Source: Clostridia bacterium (GTDB lineage: Bacteria > Bacillota > Clostridia > Oscillospirales > Acutalibacteraceae). Taken from it: 64,000 bases of DNA. How positions within the stretch are numbered: the stretch's first letter is position 1; each line of letters starts with the position of its first letter. Positions 49,190-58,771 of this stretch are shown here, one piece after another. The notes under the pieces are model-generated. The model was not told where the DNA came from. It searched no databases and was given only the letters and a program-made list of their open reading frames with translations. Location of the stretch: contig JAFUNA010000021.1 of NCBI GenBank assembly GCA_017473165.1, positions 1 through 64,000 on the forward strand, given 5' to 3'. Both the position numbers and the translations under genes were made by a program.

Positions 49190-50318
49190 GTGGTGATAAA
49201 TTTAACAACAAAAATCGAACAGATAAATATAGAGCCGGGGAAACGGATTCTTGTTACAAGCGATATTCACGGTCATTTGTCTTACTTTAAAAAGGTTTTG
49301 GAGAAAGCTTCTTTTTGTGATGATGATGTTTTATTTATTGTCGGCGATATGATTGAAAAAGGTCCTGAAAATCTGAAAACCCTTCGTTATGTCATGGATA
49401 TTTCAGAAAACGGAAACGTTATTCCTCTTATCGGCAACGTGGATGCCTACAGAATGAAGCTGATACATGAGCTTTCCGAAGAAAATGTGGACGGTTTTTA
49501 TAATTATGTTTTAAACTTAAGGCAATGGACAGGCACTTCGTTTTATGAGGAGCTTGCTGCCGAATGCGGCTACACGATAAACAGACCCGAGGATATTCTT
49601 TTATCAAAGCAGGCTGTTATTAATCATTTTGAAGATGAATTCAGGTTTCTCGCCAATCTGCCGACTGTTGCAGAAACACAAAACTTTGTTTTTGTCCACG
49701 GCGGATTGAGGGAAAAGAAGATTTCGGACAACCTTGACAAAAGTGTTTTTGAACTGACAAAATTTGATGCTTTTGCGGAAAGAACACCCTTTGCTTTTGA
49801 TAAATATATAATAGCAGGTCATTGGCCTGTTGTTTTGTACGGCTCCGACATACCGCAAATGAACCCGATTGTTAACCGTGATAAAAGAATTATCTCGATA
49901 GACGGAGGCTGCGGAGTAAAAAAAGACGGACAGTTAAACCTTCTTATCATTCCCGATATGAATTGCTCTGTTGACGATATAACATATATAAGCTATGTTG
50001 AAATTCCAACAGTATGTGCTCATGATGATCAAAAACCGAGCACCGATTCAATATACATATCTTGGCTTAACAAGGAAATCAGAATATTGGAAAAAGGCGA
50101 AGAATTTTCATATATTGAACATATGAAAAGCGGGCGAAAATTATATATTCCCAAATTCACACATCAGAAATGAAACCGAATGCTTTGACTATACCGATTA
50201 CATTCTGCCTGTAAAAAAAGGAGATACACTATCCGTAATATCCGTTAATTCAAAAGGCTGCATAGCGAAAAAAGACGGTGTGATCGGGTGGTACTGCGGA
50301 GATTTTTCGAAGCAATAA
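49190..50318 (+). pseudogene. Metallophosphoesterase with frameshifted SH3-like C-terminal segment
   Basis: A calcineurin-like phosphoesterase with VTSDIHGHL, FIVGDMIEKGPEN, LIGNVDAY (GNxD replaces GNHE), VFVHGGL and IIAGHWPV. A GTG start at 49190 (or 49193) has AAGGGG upstream. The open frame stops at 50173 (327 residues). Removing one A near 50152-50155 (CCCAAATTC) would continue in frame to 50318 and add about 48 residues (FDYTDYILPVKKGDTLSVIS ... GVIGWYCGDFSKQ), which look like an SH3-like ending. So there is a single-base frameshift, real or from sequencing. The catalytic part is complete and may still work. Confidence 0.72.
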
Positions 50319-50374
50319 ATCTGTTGATAATTTTCATATCAACCAACAATGACAGTAATAATCCAAATATTATC

Positions 50375-50403
50375 TTCAATTTCTGCATTTCATTTTGTAT
50401 AAT
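50375..50403 (+). promoter_or_regulatory. Probable promoter of the small XRE gene
   Basis: TTCAAT, 17-base spacer, perfect TATAAT, 44 bases before the start codon. Confidence 0.5.
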
Positions 50404-50447
50404 GTAATCAGCAAACAAATCCGAAAAAAGTGCAGAAAGGACAAAAC

Positions 50448-50855
50448 ATGAATACGAAATTCAATATAGGAGAACGAATCGTTTACTACAGAAGACTGTG
50501 TGCAATGACACAGGAAGAACTTGCCCAAAGATTGAATATTTCCGCTCAAGCCGTTTCAAAATGGGAACAAAAAATCAGCTCTCCTGATATTATGCTTCTT
50601 CCCGAACTTGCGAGCATATTCAATATCAGTATTGACGAATTGTTTGGCAGAGAAGTTGATACTGAGCCTGTGTTCAGCCTTGTTGATAATGTTCCTTGGG
50701 ATGATGACAGACAAATACGGTTTGCGGTTTATCACGGTAAAAAGCTTATGCAGCAATCCGCATATGAACTAAAAGACGGAACAAATGAAATTAATATTCA
50801 CTTTGACTATGGAGATGTTTATAAAATACATGGTATTTGCAAATTGAAAGCATAA
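50448..50855 (+). CDS. XRE-family regulator, small
   Basis: 135 residues. The N-terminal helix-turn-helix (about 8-62) reads IVYYRRLCAMTQEELAQRL and SAQAVSKWEQKISSPDIML. A short C-terminal beta-rich domain of about 60 residues follows (RQIRFAVYHGKKLMQQSAYE), resembling a DUF4097/toastrack-like sensor fragment. It is more A+T rich than the neighbours and lies in the accessory island. Confidence 0.82.
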   Translation: MNTKFNIGERIVYYRRLCAMTQEELAQRLNISAQAVSKWEQKISSPDIMLLPELASIFNISIDELFGREVDTEPVFSLVDNVPWDDDRQIRFAVYHGKKLMQQSAYELKDGTNEINIHFDYGDVYKIHGICKLKA

Positions 50856-50917
50856 AACGTTATCGCATATGTTTCAAATAAAAAGTTTCTTTTAAATTCA
50901 TTGTTAACAACCTTACC

Positions 50918-50951
50918 GAAAAAGCAGTCACCGGACTGCTTTTTTTCTTTT
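50918..50951 (+). terminator. Rho-independent terminator
   Basis: AAAGCAGTC-ACCG-GACTGCTTT followed by TTTTTCTTTT, 65 bases after the XRE stop. Confidence 0.85.
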
Positions 50952-51024
50952 GATTTATTCTACCTTGCTCTTTTTGTTTTACTGTGTTATTATAATATTA
51001 CCTTTATAAAGAAAGGAAAACGTT

Positions 51025-52188
51025 ATGAAAGATAAATCAAGCATAGTTTTTACCGGTGACATCGGTTTTGACAGATATATGTACGGCAAGTGGAACGATG
51101 ACGGGCTTATTTCGGATGAAATACTCGGCTTTCTGCACAGTGCCGACCATGTTGTTGCTAATGTTGAGGGTCCCGTTGCACCCGTTGAGCAGAATACAAC
51201 CAAAGACGGAGTGCAGCAGCTTCTTCACACAATTGACCCTGCGGCGGTGAAGGTGCTCAACAAAATGAACGCCGATATCTGGAACATCTGCAACAATCAT
51301 ATTATGGATGCGGGCGAATACGGAATGAAAAGCACCCTTGAAATTGCAGCGAAAAACGGTGCAAAAACAATCGGTGCGGGAATGAACATTCACGAAGCAA
51401 GACGAGCCGTTATTCTTGACGAGGCAGGCGGAATCGGAATGTTCGGTGTCGGATATCAGCGTGCGTGCAGAAAAGCCGATGAAAACAAGGCGGGCTGCTA
51501 CAGCTGGAGCGACCTTGACGAAATTCAGAACACCATAAATGAAATAAAAAAGACCTGCCGTTGGTGCGTGGTTGTTGCCCATGCGGGCGAGGAATTCACT
51601 CCGCTGCCGTCGCCCTATACAAGAGAGAGATACCGCAGATATCTTGAAATGGGCGCCGATATTGTTGTGTCGCATCATCCCCATGTACCGATGAATTACG
51701 AAACGGTAGGGGACAAAATCATTTTTTATTCTCTCGGAAATTTCATTTTTGACACCGATTATCAGCGTTCGCAGTTCAACACGGAGTTAGGCTTGCTTGT
51801 TAAAATCAATTTCACCGAAACAGAATTCACATGGGAGCCCATGGGGCTTGAAATCCTGCGTGGTGAAGGGCACGTTATAAAAGCGGAGCTTCCGAGAATC
51901 TTCGTTGATGTTCAGGAGGAAGAATTCAATCTTCTCTCACCGCTTTCGGCAAAAATGCACATAGCCGCAACAAAAAGGCAGATGACATATCTCAATCCCG
52001 ACAGATTTAAGAATGCAACCGAGGCGGAATGGGCGGAGCACTTTGCCGAGCCGTTGAGGACAGGCAGAGTGCCGGGCGAAACGCTTGATTTCTTTATTCT
52101 TTGCCCTCTTGCGGAAAAAGCAGAAGAAAACGAATGGCAAAAAAGCAAGCTTGATGATGTAAAACAGTACATTTTAGAGCAGATTTGA
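51025..52188 (+). CDS. CapA-family protein (PGA synthesis-like metallophosphoesterase)
   Basis: 387 residues of the PGA_cap/CapA fold: VFTGDIGFDRYMYG, VANVEGPVAP, WNICNNHIMDAGEYG, VVVAHAGEEF and VSHHPHVPM, then IIFYSLGNFIFD. No signal peptide, so intracellular. CapA homologues in Clostridia without capBC usually have undefined polymer or phosphoester roles. AAAGGAAAACG precedes the ATG. Confidence 0.88.
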   Translation: MKDKSSIVFTGDIGFDRYMYGKWNDDGLISDEILGFLHSADHVVANVEGPVAPVEQNTTKDGVQQLLHTIDPAAVKVLNKMNADIWNICNNHIMDAGEYGMKSTLEIAAKNGAKTIGAGMNIHEARRAVILDEAGGIGMFGVGYQRACRKADENKAGCYSWSDLDEIQNTINEIKKTCRWCVVVAHAGEEFTPLPSPYTRERYRRYLEMGADIVVSHHPHVPMNYETVGDKIIFYSLGNFIFDTDYQRSQFNTELGLLVKINFTETEFTWEPMGLEILRGEGHVIKAELPRIFVDVQEEEFNLLSPLSAKMHIAATKRQMTYLNPDRFKNATEAEWAEHFAEPLRTGRVPGETLDFFILCPLAEKAEENEWQKSKLDDVKQYILEQI

Positions 52189-52245
52189 TTGACTATATCC
52201 GACTTTTCATTTATAATATAAGAATACTGTTAAGGAGGGAACAAA

Positions 52246-53676
52246 ATGCTTGAAAAGCTGAAGCAAACTCCTGCGGGCTGGCAGACAAGCTCCAAAGAAA
52301 GAAAAAGCTACTATGTCTATTTCGCAGGTCAGAATGCCATTTACCATCTTATTTCAACATTCCTTACAACATATCTGATGTTTCAGGGCGTTGATCTTGC
52401 AAAGTCCGCTGCGGTTATGCTTGCCGTTAAGGTATGGGACGCAATAAATGATGCGGTATTCGGCGTAATTTTTGATGCCGTGAAATTCAAAAGCGGAAAG
52501 AAATACCTGCCGTGGCTCAAAATTTCAACCGCTTTAACTCCCATTGCAACCCTGCTTTTGTTCTGCATTCCCAAGAGTGCGGGCGAAACGCAGAAGCTTT
52601 TGTGGTTTGCCGTTGCCTACATAATCTGGGATACGGTTTATACCCTCTGTGATGTTCCCATTTACGGCGTTATAACCTCAATGACTACCAACATGGACGA
52701 GCGAAACAGTATGCTCTCCTATAAGAGCATCTGGGGCGGAGTGGGCATGGCTTTCACAACCGTTGCCGCAACCGTGCTTGTCAGCCAGAAGGTAAATTCA
52801 AACTATACCATGGTTGCTCTTGCTGCAAGCATTTTTGCAGTTGCAACAATGGTTCCCGTTCTTTTCAATATAAAGGAACGCTATCCCTCAACCGATGATG
52901 AAGCTTTCACCGTGGGCAGAATGTTCAAATATCTGTTCAAAAACAAATATCTGCTCATTTATTATCTCGGCTTCTTCTTCTATTCAGCCGCAAATGTAAG
53001 CGGTCAGCTCAATCTTTTTGTTTCCTATTACCTTTTCAATGACGAAATGGTATCGCTTATCGTCGGTGCGGTAAACACCGTTCCGTCGCTGATTTTCTCG
53101 CTTCTTGTTCCGGGTATGCTCCGCAAAATGGACAAGATGAAGCTTTACAAAATCAACGCTCTTGCTGTTGTTGTTTTGAGCCTTGTAATCTGGCTTGCGG
53201 GCTATAACAGCATCGTTCTTTACATCATTCTTTCAACTCTCCGTGCCGTGCCTCTTGCAATTATCGGCGTTCTCATGTTTATGTTTACGCCCGACTGTGC
53301 GGAATACGGCAAATACAAGTCGGGAATTGAAGCCAAGGGCATCACCTTTGCAATCCAGACCTTTATGGTTAAGCTCACGGCGGCAATTTCGGGTGCACTC
53401 GGAATGTTCCTTCTCGGACTTAAGTCCACGGGCTGGATTTCGGTTGAGGTTGAAAACTTCCAGCAATTGAGCGAATCGGGCGTTGTTCAGAGCCCTCACG
53501 CACTCAACGTTCTTTGGTTTGTGTTTGTTATGGTTCCCGCAATCGGATGCCTGCTGGCTTATATTGTCTGGAATTTCTACAAGCTCAATGACAAGGATGT
53601 TCAGGTTATGGCTGAATGCAATATCGGAAAAATCTCACGCTCCGAGGCAGACGGCAAATTGAGCAGAAAATATTGA
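52246..53676 (+). CDS. GPH-family sugar:cation symporter 2
   Basis: 476 residues with about 12 membrane segments. The conserved MFS_2 loop reads KVWDAINDAVFGVIFDAVKF. It differs from the symporter at 43 kb in having no insert in the central loop. AAGGAGG precedes the ATG. It is placed between CapA and the NSS transporter genes. The sugar is not predictable. Confidence 0.88.
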   Translation: MLEKLKQTPAGWQTSSKERKSYYVYFAGQNAIYHLISTFLTTYLMFQGVDLAKSAAVMLAVKVWDAINDAVFGVIFDAVKFKSGKKYLPWLKISTALTPIATLLLFCIPKSAGETQKLLWFAVAYIIWDTVYTLCDVPIYGVITSMTTNMDERNSMLSYKSIWGGVGMAFTTVAATVLVSQKVNSNYTMVALAASIFAVATMVPVLFNIKERYPSTDDEAFTVGRMFKYLFKNKYLLIYYLGFFFYSAANVSGQLNLFVSYYLFNDEMVSLIVGAVNTVPSLIFSLLVPGMLRKMDKMKLYKINALAVVVLSLVIWLAGYNSIVLYIILSTLRAVPLAIIGVLMFMFTPDCAEYGKYKSGIEAKGITFAIQTFMVKLTAAISGALGMFLLGLKSTGWISVEVENFQQLSESGVVQSPHALNVLWFVFVMVPAIGCLLAYIVWNFYKLNDKDVQVMAECNIGKISRSEADGKLSRKY

Positions 53677-53698
53677 TTTATATTAAGGAGGACATTTT

Positions 53699-55054
53699 AT
53701 GTCTGAAAAACGAAGCAGCTTTACGGGTAAAATCGGATTTGTTCTTGCGGCGGCAGGCTCTGCGGTCGGTCTTGGCAATATCTGGAGATTCCCTTATCTT
53801 GCGGCAAAATACGGCGGAGGAATTTTCCTTCTTGTTTATCTTGTTCTTGCGGTTACATTCGGCTTTGCACTCATGTGTGCCGAAATTGCAATCGGCAGAA
53901 AAACAGGCCAGAGTGCAATCGGTGCATTCCGCTCTCTTGACAAAAGATTTTCATTTGTCGGCGTTCTTGCATCAATCGTTCCCGCAATGATTCTTCCCTA
54001 TTACTCCGTAATCGGCGGCTGGGTTTCAAAGTATCTTGCCGTTTTTGCAACCGGCGGAATTCACGAAGCAGCGGCTGACGGCTATTTTGAGGGCTTCATT
54101 TCAAAGCCTGTTGAGCCCATCGGTTGGTTCCTTCTTTTCATCGGTCTGACCGCACTCATTGTTCTTCTCGGTGTTGAAAAGGGCATCGAAAAGGTGAGCA
54201 AGGTTATGATGCCCGTTCTCGTTGTGCTTACTCTGATTATTGCTGTTTACGCCATGTTTATGCCGGGTGCATTGGAGGGCGTTAAATATTACCTTACACC
54301 CGATTTCAGCAAATTTTCCGCAACAACCGTGCTTTCTGCAATGGGACAGCTTTTCTATTCAATGTCGCTTGCAATGGGTATTATGATTACCTACGGCTCA
54401 TACATGAAAAAGGACGTTAACCTTGAAAAGTCTGTAAGACAGATTGAGATTTTCGACACAGGCATCGCATTCCTTGCAGGTCTTATGATTATTCCCTCTG
54501 TTTTCGCATTCTCGGGCGGCGATGAATCCGCTCTCGGCAAGGGTCCCGGACTCATGTTCATCACCCTTCCCAAGGTTTTTGAAAGCATGAAGGGCGGCAC
54601 ATTCATCGGTGCACTTTTCTTCCTTCTTGTTCTTTTCGCAGCCCTCACATCATCAATCTCGCTCATGGAAACCGTTGTTTCGATTGTCAGAGATAAGTTC
54701 GGCTGGGAAAGAAAAAGAACCTGCCTCGGCGTTCTGATTTTCAGCATTGTTCTCGGACTTCCCTCGTCACTCGGCTTCGGCGTGCTCGGCAACATCACCC
54801 TCAACGGCATGAGCATCCTTGATATGTTCGACTTTGCAAGCAACAGCATTCTTATGCCCATCGTTGCACTCCTCACCTGTATTTTTGTAGGCTATGTTCT
54901 AAAGCCCAAGGCTCTTATTGAGGAAATTGAAGTGAGCGCACCCTTCAAGGCAAAAACTCTTTTCACGGTTGTAATCAAATACATTGCACCTATATGCATT
55001 GTTCTTATTCTTGTTTCGTCTGTGCTTGATGCACTCGGAATTATGAAAATTTAA
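53699..55054 (+). CDS. NSS-family Na+-dependent amino acid transporter
   Basis: 451 residues, about 11-12 membrane segments. The N-terminus GFVLAAAGSAVGLGNIWRFP and YGGGIFLLVYLV are the SNF/LeuT signature with the unwound TM1 substrate and Na+ site. Imports an amino acid such as Tyr, Trp or Leu. AAGGAGG precedes the ATG; it is 22 bases after the symporter. Confidence 0.95.
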   Translation: MSEKRSSFTGKIGFVLAAAGSAVGLGNIWRFPYLAAKYGGGIFLLVYLVLAVTFGFALMCAEIAIGRKTGQSAIGAFRSLDKRFSFVGVLASIVPAMILPYYSVIGGWVSKYLAVFATGGIHEAAADGYFEGFISKPVEPIGWFLLFIGLTALIVLLGVEKGIEKVSKVMMPVLVVLTLIIAVYAMFMPGALEGVKYYLTPDFSKFSATTVLSAMGQLFYSMSLAMGIMITYGSYMKKDVNLEKSVRQIEIFDTGIAFLAGLMIIPSVFAFSGGDESALGKGPGLMFITLPKVFESMKGGTFIGALFFLLVLFAALTSSISLMETVVSIVRDKFGWERKRTCLGVLIFSIVLGLPSSLGFGVLGNITLNGMSILDMFDFASNSILMPIVALLTCIFVGYVLKPKALIEEIEVSAPFKAKTLFTVVIKYIAPICIVLILVSSVLDALGIMKI

Positions 55055-55063
55055 CCCAAATCA

Positions 55064-55101
55064 AATCCGCCGTTATCCTTCGGGACAGCGGCGGATATTA
55101 T
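55064..55101 (+). terminator. Terminator of the NSS transporter gene
   Basis: AATCCGCCG / CGGCGGAT stem closing an inner ATCC-TTCG-GGAC hairpin, followed by ATTATTAAC. Confidence 0.65.
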
Positions 55102-55176
55102 TAACAATTAGTTTATTGAATTATGACGGATTTATGTTATAATCTCCTTGTAATAAAAACAGGGGAGATAATTCAG

Positions 55177-56238
55177 ATGAAAAAAATCTTGGTTTCAATT
55201 TTGCTTGCCATCGTACTTTTCGGTCTTGCGGCGTGCGGCGGAGAAGCAGAGAATGAAACAACAACGCAGCCGACCTCAACCGCAGCACAGGTTGACCTTT
55301 CACAGGCAATAAACGCTTTTAACGGCGAAACAGGTACATATTCCGCACCCGAATTCAAAAACGAAAGTGTCACGGATAAGATAAACGGAATAACAGAGCT
55401 TGTCACCCGTGAAATAACCGAAGCAACAGGCAAAAACGAAGAAAAATCTACTGCCGCAAGTTCAACAACCACAACCAAAAAAGAAACGACAACTGCGGCG
55501 GCAACCACTACAACCGAAGCTTCAACGCAGTCAAGCCATACAATTAAAATCACCTTCAAAGAGGGTCAGGCAATGACCGAGATTTTCAAGATTCTTGACG
55601 AAAAGGGAGTTGCTTCCTTTGATGACCTCATGAACACAGCACAGACCTATGACTACAGCTATTATCCGCTTGTTGCGGCAATTCCATCAAACGCAAACCG
55701 CTGCTTTAAGCTTGAAGGCTATCTTTTCCCCGATACATACGAATTCTACCTTAATCAGAAGCCGCAGGATGCAATCGGCAAATTCCTCCGCAACGGCAAG
55801 GCGAAGATAACCGACGGCATGAAGGCACAGGCATCCGCCTTGGGCTACACAATGGACGAGGTGCTGACTGTTGCATCGATAGTTGAAAAAGAGGGTGCAA
55901 ACGCAAACGAGGTTACCAAGATTGCGGCAGTTATCTATAACCGTCTTGAAGAGGGTATGAAGCTCCAGATGGATTCAAGCATTTACTACATCGAGCGTCA
56001 CGTCAAGCCCTATCTGACGGGCGACATCAACCGCTATAACAGCTACTATAACACCTACAAATGCTCTGCATTGCCCGCAGGACCGATTTCAAATCCGGGT
56101 TTGAGGACAATCAATGCGGCACTCAATCCCGCAGATGTTGATTATCTTTATTTCTGCCACGACGAAAACGCTAACTACTATTATGCGGAAACCTATGAGG
56201 AGCATCAGGCAAACCTTAAGCTCGCAGGAATTGAATAA
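55177..56238 (+). CDS. mltG: MltG-type endolytic transglycosylase, lipoprotein form
   Basis: 353 residues. Lipoprotein signal FGLAAC (Cys about 20), a Thr/Ser/Glu-rich linker (about 25-125), then the YceG/MltG domain with GYLFPDTYEF, VASIVEKEG (catalytic Glu), AAVIYNRLEEGMKLQMDSSI and CSALPAGPISNPG. MltG cuts nascent glycan strands in the membrane. Most homologues use a transmembrane helix; here a lipid anchor and a long linker replace it. The usual LysM-like module is largely reduced. Confidence 0.9.
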   Translation: MKKILVSILLAIVLFGLAACGGEAENETTTQPTSTAAQVDLSQAINAFNGETGTYSAPEFKNESVTDKINGITELVTREITEATGKNEEKSTAASSTTTTKKETTTAAATTTTEASTQSSHTIKITFKEGQAMTEIFKILDEKGVASFDDLMNTAQTYDYSYYPLVAAIPSNANRCFKLEGYLFPDTYEFYLNQKPQDAIGKFLRNGKAKITDGMKAQASALGYTMDEVLTVASIVEKEGANANEVTKIAAVIYNRLEEGMKLQMDSSIYYIERHVKPYLTGDINRYNSYYNTYKCSALPAGPISNPGLRTINAALNPADVDYLYFCHDENANYYYAETYEEHQANLKLAGIE

Positions 56239-56243
56239 AAAAA

Positions 56244-56273
56244 TACCGCCGAGGATGAAACTTCGGCGGTTAA
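56244..56273. terminator. Bidirectional terminator mltG/EFR1
   Basis: TACCGCCGA / TTCGGCGGTTA stem with GGATGAAAC loop, between convergent genes. Confidence 0.75.
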
Positions 56274-56275
56274 CT

Positions 56276-57010
56276 TTATTTGTGAACATACTGACCGTGC
56301 AGAGCGGTTTTTGAGCCTCTTTGGATTGCAAATTCGGGGCAATGATGCAGGCAGCCGAGGCACATGGCACATTTTTCTTTGACCCAAACAGGCTTGCCGT
56401 TTTGAATTTCAATTGCTTCAACAGGGCAGAGCTTTGCGCACAGTCCGCAGCCGACGCATTTTTCGCTTACGGAAAGACTGCCTGTGTTACGCATGGCTTC
56501 ATAATCCTTGTAGAAATAATCCGCAAAAGGCATCCTGCCGTAATCTCTGTTACCCTTGACTCTGCGATGAATCTGATTTGCGATTGAACGAATCTTTACG
56601 GCAGCTTTGCCGTTGATTTTTTCGACCTTTTTCTTATCGGATAAATCGAAAACGGGTGTCCATGTGTCGGGCATACGGACATAAAACTGTGCATTAACGG
56701 TTATTCCTTTTTCTTTGAGCAAACATCGCAGCATTCTGCTTGCACCGCCCGTAAGAGTGCCGCAGGTTGCAACGGTAAAAACATACGGATTGTTTGATTT
56801 AAGACTTAGCTTGTTTATGAAATCGATAACCGTAACGGGCAGACCCCAGCTGTAGGTTGGCGTAACGAAGCCGACGATTTCGTTTGACACAAAATCGAAT
56901 TTGCTGTTTTTAAGGCAATCGGTAATCGAAACGGTTTTTGTTCCCGTTCTTTCCGCAATTCTTTCTGCAACGCATTTACTGTTGCCTGTAGCTGAAAAAT
57001 AGAATATCAT
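56276..57010 (-). CDS. EFR1-type flavodoxin-ferredoxin fusion
   Basis: 244 residues. The N-terminal flavodoxin-like domain has FSATGNSKCVAERIA. Two 4Fe-4S clusters are given by CVGCGLCAKLCP and CAMCLGCLHHCP near 185-225. These soluble electron carriers are frequent in anaerobic Clostridia; the physiological partner is unknown. It follows the phosphodiesterase by 3 bases, so the two share a transcript. Confidence 0.92.
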   Translation of the reverse strand: MIFYFSATGNSKCVAERIAERTGTKTVSITDCLKNSKFDFVSNEIVGFVTPTYSWGLPVTVIDFINKLSLKSNNPYVFTVATCGTLTGGASRMLRCLLKEKGITVNAQFYVRMPDTWTPVFDLSDKKKVEKINGKAAVKIRSIANQIHRRVKGNRDYGRMPFADYFYKDYEAMRNTGSLSVSEKCVGCGLCAKLCPVEAIEIQNGKPVWVKEKCAMCLGCLHHCPEFAIQRGSKTALHGQYVHK

Positions 57011-57013
57011 GGC

Positions 57014-57826
57014 TTATTTCTCGGCGGGCTTTATGCCGTAGAAGTGGATAACGTTCATATCCTCCTCCATGTCAAGACCGTGCGAGCCGCAGCCGCCGTC
57101 AATTTCGTGGCAGCCGTGGTCGGGGCAGAAACCATAAAAAACATCGTGACTTTTCCATTGAGTATTAATTTTCTCAACAAGCTCCGAATAGAACGCAATG
57201 TTCTTGTCAAGCATTGCGAGAGCTTCGGGAGATTCGGGTCCGAATTTGTGCATTGTACCGTCATAGTTTCCGTTGTAAATGACAATAAGGTCAAACTTAT
57301 CCTCGTCAATCAGCTCAAGAGCTTTTGCGTTGACCTCTTCGGGTGTGTCATATATGAAATACTCCATTTCACGCTCAAGGAAAATCATTGAAATGCTGTC
57401 ACGAGCCGTTGAAACAATGGCTGCTTTTTTGCCTGCATTGATGAATTCGTCAAAGATTGTTTTTACTGTTAGAACGGGCTTTTCATATTTCTTTATACCG
57501 TGGATTTCGGGCATAACTCCCGTATACATCGATGCAAAGCAAACGGGTGTAACGCTGGGCATAACCGAAAGCATGGGCACCGCAAGGTCGGAGCATAGAG
57601 CTGCGGCGGTAAATTTTTCGGTGTATTTCTGATAAACCCAGAGTGCAACGGCATCGGGATTGTAGATCACCGTTCTGTCAACGGCTTTTTTGCCGATTTT
57701 CTTTTCTTTGAGTGCGGAAATGAGGGGGATGGGCTTTGCGATGTTTTCGGGAATTTCTATTCCTGCATTTTCAAGGGCAGATGCCTTTACCGACGAAATG
57801 CAGATTGAACTGTATAAATCAGCCAT
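57014..57826 (-). CDS. Alkaline phosphatase-superfamily phosphodiesterase
   Basis: 270 residues. Motifs SVMPSVTPVCFASMYTG (nucleophile Ser/Thr region), HGIKKYE and CPDHGCHEIDGGCGSHG mark a type-I phosphodiesterase/nucleotide pyrophosphatase. The start at 57826 has CGGAGG upstream; the ORF track start 78 bases earlier is within the promoter region and is rejected. It is shorter than typical (350-400), keeping the core only. The substrate is unknown. Confidence 0.82.
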   Translation of the reverse strand: MADLYSSICISSVKASALENAGIEIPENIAKPIPLISALKEKKIGKKAVDRTVIYNPDAVALWVYQKYTEKFTAAALCSDLAVPMLSVMPSVTPVCFASMYTGVMPEIHGIKKYEKPVLTVKTIFDEFINAGKKAAIVSTARDSISMIFLEREMEYFIYDTPEEVNAKALELIDEDKFDLIVIYNGNYDGTMHKFGPESPEALAMLDKNIAFYSELVEKINTQWKSHDVFYGFCPDHGCHEIDGGCGSHGLDMEEDMNVIHFYGIKPAEK

Positions 57827-57857
57827 GATAACCTCCGTGTTGTGCTTTTTGTTTACA

Positions 57858-57886
57858 TTATAAGAAAAGAATAAATCCGTGTCAAT
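57858..57886 (-). promoter_or_regulatory. Consensus promoter of the phosphodiesterase-EFR1 operon
   Basis: Minus strand TTGACA, 17-base spacer, TATAAT, both perfect, 31 bases before the ATG. Confidence 0.85.
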
Positions 57887-57897
57887 ACTTTGGTTTA

Positions 57898-57926
57898 TTG
57901 ACAAAACGGATTATACATTATAAAAT
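57898..57926 (+). promoter_or_regulatory. Divergent promoter of the MBL-fold gene
   Basis: TTGACA, 17-base spacer, TAAAAT. Its -35 lies 11 bases from the -35 of the minus-strand promoter, so the two compete for the same DNA. Confidence 0.65.
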
Positions 57927-57982
57927 ATATCATGCGGTCTGCGGGATTTTTGCAGGCACAATAAAAACAAAAAGGTGTATGA

Positions 57983-58759
57983 ATGAAAATCATTTGTCTT
58001 GCGGAAAATACGTCTGTTTCTCCCGAAATCGGGGCGGAGCACGGCTTATCTCTGTATATCGAAACAAAAGAGCACAAAATCCTTTTTGACATGGGTCAGA
58101 CGGATTTGTTTGCGAAAAATGCCGAAAAGCTCGGCGTTGATTTGGCGGCGGTTGATTTTGCGGTTTTGTCCCACGGGCATTACGACCACGGCGGCGGGCT
58201 CAAAAGATTCCTTGAAGTCAACAAAGCCGCATCCGTATATATTAATAAATACGCTTTTGAGCCGCATTATAACGGCACGGAGAAATATATCGGGCTTGAT
58301 GCTTCGCTGAAGGGGAATGAAAGACTGATTTTCACCGATGAGAAAATGCAGCCTTGTAAAGGTGTTACACTTTACAGCTGCAATGCAAGGCAAAAAAATC
58401 ATGACCTCGGCTCATTCGGATTGAATATGATTCAAAACGGAGAGTTTGTGCCCGATGATTTCCGCCATGAGCAATATATGCTTATTGAGGAAAACGGTAA
58501 AAAAATCCTTATCAGCGGATGCTCACATAAAGGAATTCTGAACATAACCGAATGGTTTGAGCCCGATGTGCTTGTCGGCGGCTTCCATTTTTCAAAGCTG
58601 CCGCTTGATGAAACGCTTGAAGGCTATGCGGAATATCTTGACGGATTCAAAACCGAATATTACACCTGCCATTGCACGGGTGTTGAGCAGTTTGAATTCA
58701 TGAAAAAGACAATGAATAAGCTGAAATATCTGTCTGCGGGGCAGACGGTTGAAATTTAA
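57983..58759 (+). CDS. MBL-fold metallohydrolase (COG1237-like)
   Basis: 258 residues with VLSHGHYDHGGG (HxHxDH variant), GCSHKGI and GGFHFSKLP. The beginning CLAENTSVSPEIGAEHGLSL fits the COG1237 group, which includes a methanopterin-pathway-like phosphate synthase. True function in Clostridia is uncertain. It is followed by the NifX-like gene with a gap of 12 bases. Confidence 0.88.
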   Translation: MKIICLAENTSVSPEIGAEHGLSLYIETKEHKILFDMGQTDLFAKNAEKLGVDLAAVDFAVLSHGHYDHGGGLKRFLEVNKAASVYINKYAFEPHYNGTEKYIGLDASLKGNERLIFTDEKMQPCKGVTLYSCNARQKNHDLGSFGLNMIQNGEFVPDDFRHEQYMLIEENGKKILISGCSHKGILNITEWFEPDVLVGGFHFSKLPLDETLEGYAEYLDGFKTEYYTCHCTGVEQFEFMKKTMNKLKYLSAGQTVEI

Positions 58760-58771
58760 AGGAGAAAAAAC

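Noticed and set aside
50174-50318. Separate small SH3-like gene
   Set aside because: No start codon with a ribosome-binding site; it reads better as the frameshifted end of the phosphoesterase.
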